From assembly GCF_009724245.1 (NCBI RefSeq), contig NZ_WNNK01000029.1, positions 1-64,000 of the forward strand: a stretch of DNA of 64,000 bases, written 5' to 3'. Below are positions 1 to 8,812 of this stretch, in pieces. Positions within the stretch are counted from its first letter, which is position 1; the number at the start of each line of letters is the position of its first letter. This DNA is from Pseudomonas spelaei (GTDB taxonomy: Bacteria > Pseudomonadota > Gammaproteobacteria > Pseudomonadales > Pseudomonadaceae). The notes under the pieces were generated by a model. That model was not told where the DNA came from, did not search any database, and saw nothing but the letters and a program-made list of their open reading frames with translations. Both the position numbers and the translations under genes were made by a program.

Positions 1-1
1 T

Positions 2-865
2 GATAGTTTTAGACCGTTAGCGCTGTTGGAAGGCTTTGGTCCGGACAACGTAAAACCGTTCCACTACCAACTCGACCACCTCGGCACACCTCAGGAACTG
101 ACGAACCCTGACGGCGAAATCGTCTGGTCCGCGCACTACCGCGCCTACGGCCAAATCGCCCGGCTCGACGTCAACTCCGTCACCAATCCGCTGCGCTTCC
201 AGGGCCAGTATTTCGACCAGGAAAGCGGGCTGCACTACAACCGCCATCGCTACTACAATCCGGACAACGGCCGCTACCTGACTCCCGACCCGGTGAAACT
301 GGCGGGCGGGCTGAACGGATACCAGTACGTGCCCAACCCGACGGGGTGGGTGGATCCGTTGGGGTTGAATCGGTGTCCGGGTGGGGATGGGTGTAAGCCA
401 GCGGTCAACGTTGATGATCCACCATCAAAAGCATCGGTTAATAAAGGCGATCCTGACCCCCCAACCCCAAAAAATGATGACGAGTATCTTTTTCGAGGGG
501 ATAAATTGCACCCAGACATAGTCTTTAAAGAGGGTTTCAAAAGTAAAGGAGAAAGCAATGACCTATACCTGCATGCTGTTGATAGCAAAGACCCACCAAG
601 CAATTTCATCAGCACGTCCCCCTCTAGACTCACAGGGATCAACTTCGCTACCAGTTACGAAACGAAAAAAGGCTACTTGTACACATTGAAAAGTATAGCT
701 GACCATGATGTAAACACCGAGTTAGGAAAATCCACGCCATATCCAAAAGAAAGAGAGTTTGCCATTTATCAAAAAATAGATACTGAGGACATTTTAGGAG
801 CAACGCCAATGAAAGCTGATGGACGTTATGTTGGTTACTCCATCCCAAACCCAAATAGGAAATAA
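2..865 (+). CDS. Rhs-repeat protein C-terminus with cholera-toxin-A-like ADP-ribosyltransferase domain (5' end outside window)
   Basis: The frame is open from base 2, so the gene starts upstream and only its last 287 or so codons are seen. The first ~110 residues are the conserved Rhs core end (HLGTPQEL, RFQGQYFDQESGLHYNRHRY, GRYLTPDP, then WVDPLGL), where these proteins are cleaved to release a variable toxin. The ~165-residue tail changes to AT-richer codon use, a usual sign of a swapped toxin module. The tail has the order of motifs of the enterotoxin A / ADP-ribosyltransferase fold: LFRGD (NAD-binding Arg), LYLHAVDS (like LYDHA of cholera toxin A), NFISTS (STS motif), and PYPKEREF (ExE catalytic glutamates, as PHPDEQEV in cholera toxin A). 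By family knowledge it would be an effector delivered to competitor cells, probably through type VI secretion. The enzyme activity is inferred from motifs. An immunity gene follows after 1 bp. Confidence 0.85.
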   Translation, partial: DSFRPLALLEGFGPDNVKPFHYQLDHLGTPQELTNPDGEIVWSAHYRAYGQIARLDVNSVTNPLRFQGQYFDQESGLHYNRHRYYNPDNGRYLTPDPVKLAGGLNGYQYVPNPTGWVDPLGLNRCPGGDGCKPAVNVDDPPSKASVNKGDPDPPTPKNDDEYLFRGDKLHPDIVFKEGFKSKGESNDLYLHAVDSKDPPSNFISTSPSRLTGINFATSYETKKGYLYTLKSIADHDVNTELGKSTPYPKEREFAIYQKIDTEDILGATPMKADGRYVGYSIPNPNRK

Positions 866-866
866 A

Positions 867-1280
867 ATGAACACAAAAAAAATTAAGGCGATAATCAATA
901 ATCAGAAAACAGAAGTCACGGTAAAATACGATGACGTGGCGCTCACAATGACCTTTTCTGAAGCAGATAACTTCAAAAAAATCTACCACGGGAAAGATAT
1001 CTATGTATGCCTTGCAAAGGTAAGAGCAGACTTCCCTCAAATCACCTTTCTGTGTAAAGGTGCACAACTAAATGTTATGCCGTCCAGAATGGCCTCTCAA
1101 ATGAGCGCAGGGCTTGTCGCTTATAAAATGACAATGGGAAAGCCTGCAGAAGGAGAAGACATAGTTCATATATTTGATTACGAAGAAAACAACCTTACAA
1201 ATGATCCACAAGAGCAGATTATTTTTTTCAAGAACTGGTTAGTATCGCTAGGTGCAGAAGACTATGAAAAACTCAACTGA
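867..1280 (+). CDS. Probable immunity protein to the Rhs toxin (copy 1)
   Basis: A 137-residue protein that starts one base after the toxin stop codon. The ATG at 867 is preferred over an upstream in-frame start at 819 because the latter lies inside the toxin gene. I do not recognise a named family. It has no signal peptide or membrane segment, so it would act in the cytosol, as expected for protection against an intracellular ADP-ribosyltransferase. It shares clear motifs with the next gene: FLCKGA, SQMS-x-GLVAY, IFDYEEN-x-LTND-x-QEQ. Position right behind the toxin, small size, low GC and paralogy make immunity the best explanation, but this is inferred from context only. Confidence 0.7.
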   Translation: MNTKKIKAIINNQKTEVTVKYDDVALTMTFSEADNFKKIYHGKDIYVCLAKVRADFPQITFLCKGAQLNVMPSRMASQMSAGLVAYKMTMGKPAEGEDIVHIFDYEENNLTNDPQEQIIFFKNWLVSLGAEDYEKLN

Positions 1281-1364
1281 CACTAATACACAAGCACACC
1301 AAAGCCTCTCAAAAATATTGGATTATAGGAAATATACGCGACCAAAACCCAATAGAGAGCACCT

Positions 1365-1745
1365 ATGAAATCACGTAAAATCACCATTATAAAAAACAAC
1401 ATTCGTGAAAGCGCAAAAATCGAATACGAGGGAGGAGAGCCCACCCTCACACTCACACTAAGTGACGGCATCAAAAAATCTTATACCGACCTAGACTTAT
1501 ACGGCAGCTTTGGTCTAGCAAGGATAGATCATAAAAATATAAAATTCTTATGCAAGGGTGCCAAAATCAGCGTACACACTTCGGGAATGTCATCACAAAT
1601 GTCAAATGGCCTTGTTGCCTACGAGCTGATAATGGGACAGTCGAACCCTGCACTAGTCTACATTTTCGATTACGAAGAAAACGACTTAACCAACGACATC
1701 CAAGAACAACATGAATTTTGTATGCGCTGGGCAGACTCAACCTAA
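1365..1745 (+). CDS. Probable immunity protein paralogue (copy 2)
   Basis: A 126-residue cytosolic protein related to the gene before it: both carry FLCKGA near the middle, then SQMS-x-GLVAY and IFDYEEN-x-LTND-x-QEQ. The two are clearly homologous but well diverged. The 84-bp gap before it contains no intact toxin, so this copy is either an orphan that protects against a toxin variant used by neighbours or the remainder of an earlier toxin-immunity pair. Duplicated immunity genes behind Rhs toxins are common. AT-rich like its neighbour. Confidence 0.6.
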   Translation: MKSRKITIIKNNIRESAKIEYEGGEPTLTLTLSDGIKKSYTDLDLYGSFGLARIDHKNIKFLCKGAKISVHTSGMSSQMSNGLVAYELIMGQSNPALVYIFDYEENDLTNDIQEQHEFCMRWADST

Positions 1746-1820
1746 TAAACTCAGGCCCATATACTCCGGGAATAAGTCGTCATAAATAATCACCCACCGA
1801 CCTTCCCGAACCTCAACCCT

Positions 1821-2774
1821 TCACACCGCCAACGACAACCGACTCGACCGAAAATCCTTCGGCGACACCTCAAATTGCTTCTTGAACGAGCGACTAAAAT
1901 GCGCCGAATCCGTAAACCCCCATTTATAAGCAATCGAAGTAATCGACTCACTCTTCAAAAATGGATTAGTCAAATCATCAGCACTGCGCTTTAACCGCGC
2001 CCGCTGGATATAACGACACACACTATCATCCTGCTCCTCAAACAACCGATACAAATGCCGCACCGAGATATTCAACCGGTTGGCCAACCCCACCGGGCTC
2101 AAGCCAGGCTGAGTGAGGGACTCTTCAATGACCTTCTGCACATAGCTGCGCAGGTTGCTGCCCTGCAACGAGGTCACGTCGTCTCGCCCTTCATCCTCCT
2201 GTTCCATGGCCGAGCCCAGTAGCGAGACAAACGCACTCTGCAAGGCCTCGACTTCACCCACGACGCCCTCGCCTTCCTGGCTGTCCTTGCACAGTTGATC
2301 CATCAATACATGCAGCATCCGCCCGCAGGCCTTGCTTGACGAGATCTTGCCAAATGTCAGGCCCTGGCTGCCCAGTTGTTTGCACACTTCATGGCGTGGC
2401 AGCGACAGCGAGGCATGTTCGATCAGGCCGAATGGGGTGATTTCAATGGAGCCCGTCGAGTCCATCAACAGCATCTCGCCGGGGGCCAGTTGGATGCAGT
2501 GGCCGTTCTGGATGATCTGGGAGTAACCGCTGCGCTGGCTGACGAGGAAGCAATCCTGGTCATTGTCGTGGTCGGGATTGGGGGTTTGTCGTTTGATCAG
2601 GCCTGCGTTGGTGCGCAGGCTGGCCAGGGGCAAGCCGCCTCTGGAAAGGGTGCAGACCTCGCCGATAAACAGCGAGCGATTGAAGGCCAGTTCCGTGTCG
2701 AAGTGACCACACACCGCGCGCAGATCCCGGGTCCAGGTTGCCAGGCCGTCTTGGGTCATCTGTTGGTTGTTCAT
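1821..2774 (-). CDS. AraC-family transcriptional regulator, FeaR-like
   Basis: A 317-residue protein with an N-terminal ligand-sensing half and a C-terminal AraC double helix-turn-helix (LANRLNISVRHLYRLFEEQ, then GFTDSAHFSRSFKKQF, which is the family signature). The N-terminal half resembles the AraC-binding-like domain of FeaR, the activator of the phenylethylamine/phenylacetaldehyde genes in Escherichia coli. The ATG at 2774 is chosen because GGAGA lies just upstream; longer starts have no such site. It closes a minus-strand set with a permease and a DUF3156 gene, and a FeaB-like aldehyde dehydrogenase lies at 8813, which fits a regulator of aromatic amine or aldehyde use. The inducer is unknown. 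Confidence 0.8.
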   Translation of the reverse strand: MNNQQMTQDGLATWTRDLRAVCGHFDTELAFNRSLFIGEVCTLSRGGLPLASLRTNAGLIKRQTPNPDHDNDQDCFLVSQRSGYSQIIQNGHCIQLAPGEMLLMDSTGSIEITPFGLIEHASLSLPRHEVCKQLGSQGLTFGKISSSKACGRMLHVLMDQLCKDSQEGEGVVGEVEALQSAFVSLLGSAMEQEDEGRDDVTSLQGSNLRSYVQKVIEESLTQPGLSPVGLANRLNISVRHLYRLFEEQDDSVCRYIQRARLKRSADDLTNPFLKSESITSIAYKWGFTDSAHFSRSFKKQFEVSPKDFRSSRLSLAV

Positions 2775-2885
2775 GGGGTGTCTCCACAGTGGTTTTTTTT
2801 GTTTTTGTCGGGCAATAGTTAACATGTTATCTATATGCGCGCAACAAGTACCTGTCCGCCAAGGTAGAAGCACTAATGATGCCAA

Positions 2886-3506
2886 TCAGAGTATGAGCAA
2901 GACCCGCTGCAAGCCCGCCAACGCTGCCAGCAGGTGGTTGCGCTGCTCGCCGCTGAGGGCGATATAGCGCCGAAAGGCCGGCATGCGATTGACCACCTCG
3001 CTGCCGCCCATGTGCTCCAGGCGCACGCACCACTGGCGCTCTTGCAGGTCAATACGCAGGCGCTTGAAGTCCAGGGGCATCAGCGCTTGGTGCAAAGAGT
3101 TGTCGGCCTGCAAACCGGCCTGTAGCTCGGCCAATAATCCAGCGTCTCCCGCGCGTTGCCGACAGCGAATGCCGCTGCGTCGAACAGCCCCGCCATGGTG
3201 CAGTTCGAAGCGTGCCATGCCCTCTCTGGAGGCAGGTACGCGCAGGACAAACTCGGTCATGACCAGGTGCATCAACAACTGCGATTCGGTGCGTTCAGTG
3301 ATCTCCAGTTGCAGGCCGCCATCGCCCAGGCAGACCTGCGCCAGTGTCGGTGTTACCCGCTCAAAACTCGCCAGCCCGAGGTTGCGTTGCAAGTGCCCAA
3401 GGGTCACCCCTGGTCGGTAACCCGCCGGGGCACGCTGGGCACTGAACAGCTCAGACAGCTTTTGCAGCATGGTTGACGTAACCATCGTGAGAATGCCCCG
3501 GCTCAT
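2886..3506 (-). CDS. DUF3156-like protein
   Basis: A 206-residue protein with no signal peptide or membrane helix and many Arg and Leu residues. I think it belongs to the DUF3156 family, often found beside amino-acid permeases in Pseudomonas, but have only general resemblance to go on. AAGGAG sits seven bases before the ATG at 3506, so translation begins inside the 3' end of the permease gene (56-bp overlap in another frame). The overlap implies co-transcription and possibly coupled translation with the permease. Function unknown; a cytosolic accessory to permease or catabolism is a guess. Confidence 0.6.
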   Translation of the reverse strand: MSRGILTMVTSTMLQKLSELFSAQRAPAGYRPGVTLGHLQRNLGLASFERVTPTLAQVCLGDGGLQLEITERTESQLLMHLVMTEFVLRVPASREGMARFELHHGGAVRRSGIRCRQRAGDAGLLAELQAGLQADNSLHQALMPLDFKRLRIDLQERQWCVRLEHMGGSEVVNRMPAFRRYIALSGEQRNHLLAALAGLQRVLLIL

Positions 3507-4950
3507 TGCAAAACTCCTTGGCCAACACCTCTTCCACAGAGGCTGGCTTGAATGGATTGACCTTCTGCACCACCAAGGTCCAGAACAGCGCGTACGCCGC
3601 CGTACACCCGAGCATCACCCCGAACGGTACGTAGATATCTGCTGGGTTCATCCCGGGCGGCGTGATAAACCACATGCCCAGCAAAATGCCGATGCTCGAC
3701 AGAATCTGCGGCAGCGGAAACCACGGCGAACGGTAGGCCCGTGGCAGGTCGGGACGGCGAATGCGCAGGATCACCACCGACAACGTCACCAGCAGATACG
3801 CAAAACTCCAGGCACACACGGCCGCCAGCACCAAATGCATGATGTTGTCAGTGTTGCCTCCCAGGTACAGCGCGTGCAGGCACGGAATCAGCATCGCCAC
3901 CAGGATGCACAGCAACGGGGTCTTGAAGCGTGGGTGCAAGTAGGTGAAGACCTTGGGCAACGCGCCGTCCACTGCCATGCCGTAGAGAATCCGTGGCACA
4001 CCGGCCATCAAGGTGTTGATGGTGGCCGCGCCGGCAAACAGGAAGCCGATGCCCAGCCAGATCGGGCCGATCTGGCCCATCACCTGCTCGGCGAATTTTG
4101 GAATTGCCATGGGCGTGTCCAGCAAGTGCACGCCGGCGGCCGCGTCGAGCACTACGTTTTCCACTTGGCGCTTCATCGCCGCGCCGTAGATGAACATGCA
4201 GCTCGCCACGCCCAACAATCCGAGCATCATTGCCCGGGGCATGACCTTCGCCGAGTTGCGCAGATCCGGCGCCAGGGGCGTGACGAACTCGCAGCCGACG
4301 AACATGAACATCGCCATGCCCACCAGCGACAGCACCGTTATCAGGTCGGTACCCACCAGTGATTCGCCGAACCAACCGTCCAGTTGTACCGCTGGCGCTG
4401 CAATCAAGCCCAGCACACCAAACACCATCAGGGTGGTCCACATGCCGAAGGTCAGGATGATCTCCGCCCGGCCAAAGGCGCTGACACCGAAGGCATTCAG
4501 TATGCCAAACACAATCACGAATCCCACCCCCAGCAACCACGAACCGCCGGCCGACTCGGCCAGGGTGTTGAGGTGTTCGAAGTTCACCAGCGCCATAACC
4601 CCGGCAAGGATCGTTTCAGCAGTGCCGGCAAACACATGCACGATCAGGTAGGCCGACAGCGTGCCGGTGATCGCGAAAAACCGGCCCATGCCGCAGTTGA
4701 TGTAGTCGTAGACCGAGCCGGTGGTGGGCAGGATTGAGGCTGCTTCGGCGAAGGTGGTCGCCTGGGCCAGCATCATCACTACCGCAATCAGCATGGCCAG
4801 GGCAAAGGCGCTGCCGCCGATGCCGAAACCCATGGTCGCCGTGAGAATCACCGGGCTGGCCATGATCAGGCCGATGGTGCTGGCAAGGGCGGTGGGAAAA
4901 CCCACCGTGCCACGGTTCAAGTGCGCGGTGAGCCGGTCATTGATCGACAT
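3451..4950 (-). CDS. APC-superfamily amino acid / amine permease
   Basis: A 499-residue inner-membrane protein with about twelve hydrophobic segments (for example FVIVFGILNAFGVSAFG and LSLVGMAMFMFVGCEFVTPL). The region TTGSVYDYINCGMGRFFAI matches the early conserved part of the APC family, which imports amino acids or amines with protons. The start MSINDRLT at 4950 has GAGGA just upstream; the longer frame to 5082 is not plausible protein. It is divergent from the porin at 5166, with a short shared promoter region. With a FeaR-like regulator and FeaB-like dehydrogenase nearby, an aromatic amine or amino acid is a reasonable substrate, but this is inference. Confidence 0.8.
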   Translation of the reverse strand: MSINDRLTAHLNRGTVGFPTALASTIGLIMASPVILTATMGFGIGGSAFALAMLIAVVMMLAQATTFAEAASILPTTGSVYDYINCGMGRFFAITGTLSAYLIVHVFAGTAETILAGVMALVNFEHLNTLAESAGGSWLLGVGFVIVFGILNAFGVSAFGRAEIILTFGMWTTLMVFGVLGLIAAPAVQLDGWFGESLVGTDLITVLSLVGMAMFMFVGCEFVTPLAPDLRNSAKVMPRAMMLGLLGVASCMFIYGAAMKRQVENVVLDAAAGVHLLDTPMAIPKFAEQVMGQIGPIWLGIGFLFAGAATINTLMAGVPRILYGMAVDGALPKVFTYLHPRFKTPLLCILVAMLIPCLHALYLGGNTDNIMHLVLAAVCAWSFAYLLVTLSVVILRIRRPDLPRAYRSPWFPLPQILSSIGILLGMWFITPPGMNPADIYVPFGVMLGCTAAYALFWTLVVQKVNPFKPASVEEVLAKEFCNEPGHSHDGYVNHAAKAV

Positions 4951-5165
4951 GGTGCAGATCCTCGAAAGCGGATTTTTAGAGTGAGGGCACTGTGCGCCCC
5001 GCTCGACCTGATCGTCTTGCCCATGTCTGCCGCCGGTTTTGTTGCTCCCTGCCACGACCCGTGCGCTGGCGGCCAGGATCAATTACCTGGCACGCAGGTG
5101 AAAGACTTCCCCCCGCCCTGCTCGCCCTAATGCGCCCTCAATTCACCATGCTGGGGACTATAACA

Positions 5166-6494
5166 ATGGAGCACACACTGAAAATCCGCTGGCTGCACAA
5201 GGCCGCCGGCCTGGGCGTCGCGCTGCTGATCGCCGAGTCATCGGCCCATGCGGTTGAACTGTACGCCGACGAAGATACCCAGGTCACCGGTAACTTCCTG
5301 GCGGTCTACGGGATGTTCAACAGCCGTAAGAACTACGAGGGCAGCCCCGGCGGTTCCACCTGGCGCGAAAGCTTTATCAAGTATGGCTTGAGCGTCGACC
5401 AGACCCTGGGCGTGCTGGGCAGCGTCTACGGCACCGCCAATCTGGTGAGCTCCGGCACCTGGGGCGATGGCGATGCATCGCGGGTCACCAACGGCACCGA
5501 GCGCACGACCAAGTTCGACGAAGCCTTCGCCGGCTGGCGTTCCGGTGATTTAGTTCCAGCGCTGGGCAAGGATGGCGTCGACCTGTCGTTCGGCCGCCAG
5601 ATCATCACCTTGGGGGACGGCTTCATCATCAACGATGACGGCCCCAACCTGGGCAATGGCGTGGCAGACGGCGAGTTCAACCGTGGCGGCGCGTATTACA
5701 TCGCCGCACGTCACGCCTTCGACCAGACCGCCGTGGTGCGCCTGGGGGGCAAGGACGGCGTGCATGGCAGCCTGATGTGGATCAAGTCCGACAACCGCGC
5801 CCAGGCCAACACCGAAATGGCCGCCGGTACCCTGGAATACACCAGCGCACCGGGCACGTTGGGGTTGACCTACATCCATGGCATCGACGTCGATGAACGC
5901 TTTGCCAATGACCTGCAAAAACAACGCAAGGGCATGAACCTCTACAGCGTGCGCGGCGTCGGTAATGCGGGGATCGAAAACGCACACTTTTCCTTCGAAT
6001 ATGCCCGGCAGGACAAGGATGCAGGCCAGGAAAATGCCTGGTACACCGAAGGCGGCTACACCTTTGCCGACCTGCCTTTATCGCCGGACCTGACCTACCG
6101 CTACAGCCGTTATTCGAAAAACTGGGATGCGATGTTTTCCGGGTTCAACCGTGGCTATGGCACTTGGGTCCAGGGCGAAGTGGCCGGCAATTACTCAGGC
6201 CCGTACAACAGCAACACGGCGGTCCAGCATGTGGCACTCAAGCTCAAGCCACTGGACAACGTGACCGTCGGCGCGCTGTTCTTCGACTACAAGACCCTGA
6301 GCAAGAATGGTATGCCGGACCTCGATGGCCGTGAGCTGGACCTGTATGCCGAGTGGGTGGTGAATGAGCACCTGATCGTCACTCCGTTGCTGGGTCTGTA
6401 CAAGCCGAACAAGGACCAGGACAACGGCGGCAATCAGGTCGGCGGCAATGGCACCAATGTCTACAGTCAGTTGGTGGTGGCCGTGCCCTTCTGA
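5166..6494 (+). CDS. Outer-membrane porin for substrate uptake
   Basis: A 442-residue protein with a signal peptide (start MEHTLKIRWLHKA, cleavage near SSAHA-VELY) and alternating amphipathic strands ending in VVAVPF, where the final phenylalanine is typical of outer-membrane beta-barrels. The start at 5166 is the one that gives a signal peptide; longer frames run through the intergenic region. It looks like a monomeric 16- to 18-stranded substrate porin of the OprD / alginate-export type, though I cannot say which family. It is divergent from the permease gene and probably brings the same compound across the outer membrane. Confidence 0.7.
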   Translation: MEHTLKIRWLHKAAGLGVALLIAESSAHAVELYADEDTQVTGNFLAVYGMFNSRKNYEGSPGGSTWRESFIKYGLSVDQTLGVLGSVYGTANLVSSGTWGDGDASRVTNGTERTTKFDEAFAGWRSGDLVPALGKDGVDLSFGRQIITLGDGFIINDDGPNLGNGVADGEFNRGGAYYIAARHAFDQTAVVRLGGKDGVHGSLMWIKSDNRAQANTEMAAGTLEYTSAPGTLGLTYIHGIDVDERFANDLQKQRKGMNLYSVRGVGNAGIENAHFSFEYARQDKDAGQENAWYTEGGYTFADLPLSPDLTYRYSRYSKNWDAMFSGFNRGYGTWVQGEVAGNYSGPYNSNTAVQHVALKLKPLDNVTVGALFFDYKTLSKNGMPDLDGRELDLYAEWVVNEHLIVTPLLGLYKPNKDQDNGGNQVGGNGTNVYSQLVVAVPF

Positions 6495-6514
6495 GCCACA
6501 TAACACCTCAACAC

Positions 6515-6634
6515 CTGTAGCCGCTGCCGAGGTACGAGGCTGCGATGCGTGTCCGCAGGACCGCCCTCGGGGGTCGCTTCGTCGGAATGCCGCACCAAAC
6601 CCATCGCAGCCTCGTGCCTCGACAGCGGCTACAG
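6515..6634. repeat. REP doublet (REPIN), type A, copy 1
   Basis: Two long imperfect inverted arms, CTGTAGCCGCTGCCGAGG at the left and CCTCG...CAGCGGCTACAG at the right, enclose a spacer of about 55 bp that includes a CCGCAGGACC-CCTCGGGGG segment. The same arms and spacer motif recur at 28919-29022. It fills the whole gap between the porin stop and the flavin reductase stop, touching the latter. It can fold into a long hairpin and may act as a bidirectional transcript end for these convergent genes. Confidence 0.85.
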
Positions 6635-7138
6635 TTACGGGAGCGTCTGGATCTGTGCGTAGGCACCCTGGTGATAGAGCAACGGCGAACGGCCAAAGTC
6701 GTCGAACGCCACGACCTTGCCGATCATGATCCAGTGGTCGCCGCCATCCACCTGCTGGTATTTCTCGCAGTGAAACACCGCCGAGCAATCGGCAAACACT
6801 GGCGAGCCGCCCTCGCCCGGTTCGTACTCGATCAGGGCGAAGCGATCTTCCTTGGGCCGCGCAAAATTATTAGACAGGTCGACCTGATCCGCCGCCAGCA
6901 CGTTGACCGCAAAATGGCTGGCCTCTTCAAATACCGCGTGGCTGTTGGAGCGTTTGTCGATGCTCCACAACACCAGCGGCGGGTCGAGGGACACCGAGTT
7001 GAAGCTGTTGGCCGTGACACCCACCTTGCGCCCCGAAGCAGTGGCCGCCGTGACCACCGTGACGCCGGTGGCGAAATTGCCCAGGGCCCGGCGAAAGGCC
7101 CGAGGGTCGAAGGTGGCGCAAGCGCTGTGATCAGACAT
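6635..7138 (-). CDS. Flavin reductase (NADH:flavin oxidoreductase component of a two-component monooxygenase)
   Basis: A 167-residue protein of the HpaC-like flavin reductase family. The motif FRRALGNFATGVTVVT is typical of the N-terminus, followed by GVTANSFNSVSLDPPLVLW (flavin-binding) and ending in GRSPLLYHQGAY. It would supply reduced FMN or FAD to the oxygenase encoded just upstream (57-bp gap, same strand). The start at 7138 is chosen because GGGAG lies nine bases before it; an ATG 24 bases earlier lacks this. The partner gene identifies its role. The stop codon abuts a REP doublet. Confidence 0.85.
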   Translation of the reverse strand: MSDHSACATFDPRAFRRALGNFATGVTVVTAATASGRKVGVTANSFNSVSLDPPLVLWSIDKRSNSHAVFEEASHFAVNVLAADQVDLSNNFARPKEDRFALIEYEPGEGGSPVFADCSAVFHCEKYQQVDGGDHWIMIGKVVAFDDFGRSPLLYHQGAYAQIQTLP

Positions 7139-7195
7139 GCAAGACTCCCGGGCAACGTTCAAGCGCCGCCCTGTTTGTTGTTATCAAGGTTTGGC

Positions 7196-8365
7196 TCACA
7201 CCATGCTCGGGTCCGGCTCCAGCCCCATCAGCTCACGGCCGAGGATCTGCGCGCAGACGTCGTAGTCGGTGTAGGCATGGGCGCCGGTCATGTGGGAATC
7301 GCGGAACAGGCGCTGCATCTCGTTGTGTTCGAACCAGGCATTGCCACCGGCGGCCTCGAACAACCGGTCCACCGCCTGGATGCACATCTTGGTGGCGTAG
7401 GCCTGGTTGGTGCGCCAGAACGCCAGGGTTTCGCGGCTGGGGTAGCGCTGCTCGGCGCTGTGGTCGGCATGCTCCTGCCAAGTCTTCTCGAGAAAGGCCC
7501 GGGCGGCCGCCACTTGATGGGTCGACTCGGCCAGGCGCATCAACGCCGGGGTCGCCGCGCCGACAGCCGCACCGGTATAGGCCCGTACGCGGGTTTTGGT
7601 TTTTTCGCGGAACACCTCAAGCATGCGCTCGGCCACACCAAGGCTGACGGTGGAGAAACCGCTGGCGAAATACGGCCGGTACGGCGAGTAGAAAATCTTG
7701 CTGTCGGGGTAAAGACCAAAGCCTGCCGACTTGCCTTCCATCATGTCCTTGGCTTTCTGGATGCGGTGCTCCGGCACCCAGGCGTTGTCGATGATCAAGG
7801 TCTTGGTGCCGCTGCCTTTCATGCCGGCGGCGAACCAGTCATCACGGATCTGGTAGTCGCTGCGCGGCAACACCGCAAAGCAGTAATCCTGGGTGCCTTC
7901 GGTGTTTGGCCGGCGAAACCCGACAATTGCCCACTCGCCGTGGTCGCAGCCGCTGCTCCAGCCCATTTCACCGCTGAAGTACACGCCGCCCTCGCCCTCC
8001 TCGGTACGGCCGAACGGCGCAATACTGCTGCTGGCCGTGGCATCCGGGTCATGGCCCCAGACCTCCTGCTGCAAGGTGGCCGAGAACAGCGCCAATTGAT
8101 GGCTGTGGGTGCACAGCAGGCTCATCGCCCAAGCGGTGCTCGCGCAGGACCCGGCCAGCAAGGCAATGCAGTCGGCAAACTGCGGCAACGACAACTCCAT
8201 GCCACCGTACTGCTTCGGCTGAAAAGCACGGTGCAGGCCAATGCTTTTGAGCAGCGCGATATTCTCGTCAGGCACCTGGCGCTCCTGTTCGGCGCGCGAA
8301 GCATTGGCGGCGATGGCCGGCAGGATGGACTTGAGGTCTTCAAGGAGCGGGTTTGGCTTTTTCAT
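7196..8365 (-). CDS. Flavin-dependent monooxygenase, acyl-CoA dehydrogenase fold (HpaH / IacA / HsaA-like)
   Basis: A 389-residue group D flavin monooxygenase. It has the acyl-CoA dehydrogenase layout: helical N-terminal part (QYGGMELSLPQFADCIALLA), beta middle, and helical C-terminal part ending in a RLFRDSHMTGAHAYTDYDV segment like that of 4-hydroxyphenylacetate and indole-acetate monooxygenases. The next gene downstream encodes a flavin reductase, which confirms the two-component type. The likely reaction is hydroxylation of an aromatic ring with reduced flavin and oxygen. Substrate is unresolved: phenylacetate-, 4-hydroxyphenylacetate- or indoleacetate-type compounds are all possible given the FeaB-like dehydrogenase that faces away at 8813. 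Confidence 0.75.
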   Translation of the reverse strand: MKKPNPLLEDLKSILPAIAANASRAEQERQVPDENIALLKSIGLHRAFQPKQYGGMELSLPQFADCIALLAGSCASTAWAMSLLCTHSHQLALFSATLQQEVWGHDPDATASSSIAPFGRTEEGEGGVYFSGEMGWSSGCDHGEWAIVGFRRPNTEGTQDYCFAVLPRSDYQIRDDWFAAGMKGSGTKTLIIDNAWVPEHRIQKAKDMMEGKSAGFGLYPDSKIFYSPYRPYFASGFSTVSLGVAERMLEVFREKTKTRVRAYTGAAVGAATPALMRLAESTHQVAAARAFLEKTWQEHADHSAEQRYPSRETLAFWRTNQAYATKMCIQAVDRLFEAAGGNAWFEHNEMQRLFRDSHMTGAHAYTDYDVCAQILGRELMGLEPDPSMV

Positions 8366-8538
8366 GGACGGCCCTGCTTATTATTGGATGTCCGGCTGGC
8401 GCTTCTTTATCGAGGAGCGGCGCAGGATGCAGGGCCAGTATGGGAGGCACTCTCAGCGCAGAAAATGCACGTTCCACAGCCAAGATTGTACTTTTCATAG
8501 ACATCATAGGTATCCACACCACTTGAGCCTGGCGTTGC

Positions 8539-8676
8539 GTAGCAGCTGTCGAGCTCCAGCGAGGCTGCGTAGGGGGTGATGCGATTCTTGGTGATGGGCT
8601 TTGGGGCCATCGGGCGTTTGGCTTCCTGTTTCTGGTGTGGCCTTACGTAGCCTCGCTGACGCTCGACAACTGCTAC
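8539..8676. repeat. Degenerate REP doublet
   Basis: Left arm GTAGCAGCTGTCGAGC-CCAGCGAGGCTGCGTA (one base skipped in this notation) pairs with a right arm of TACGTAGCCTCGCTG...GCTCGACAACTGCTAC, around a ~70-bp loop with no clear likeness to the other doublets. The arms mix features of the type A (GTAGC) and type B (GCTGTCGAG, CCAGCGAGGCTGCG) palindromes in this window. It lies in the 447-bp divergent gap between the monooxygenase and the aldehyde dehydrogenase, which otherwise shows no gene. Confidence 0.65.
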
Positions 8677-8812
8677 GGGGATGCGGTGGATGGGGCGGTC
8701 TATCTGATGCATCGCGATGTCAGCCACAGACATGAATCCTGGCAGGTACAGTCAAGCCGCAAAGTCCAGCGTTGGTTAACCTCGGGTTTTCCCTCTGCCC
8801 TCAGGAACACCC

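Noticed and set aside
6545..8500. Long plus-strand open frame over the flavin reductase and monooxygenase genes
   Set aside because: It is antisense to two clear enzyme genes and its product is Arg/His/Gln-rich without any family sign, as usual for GC-rich shadows.
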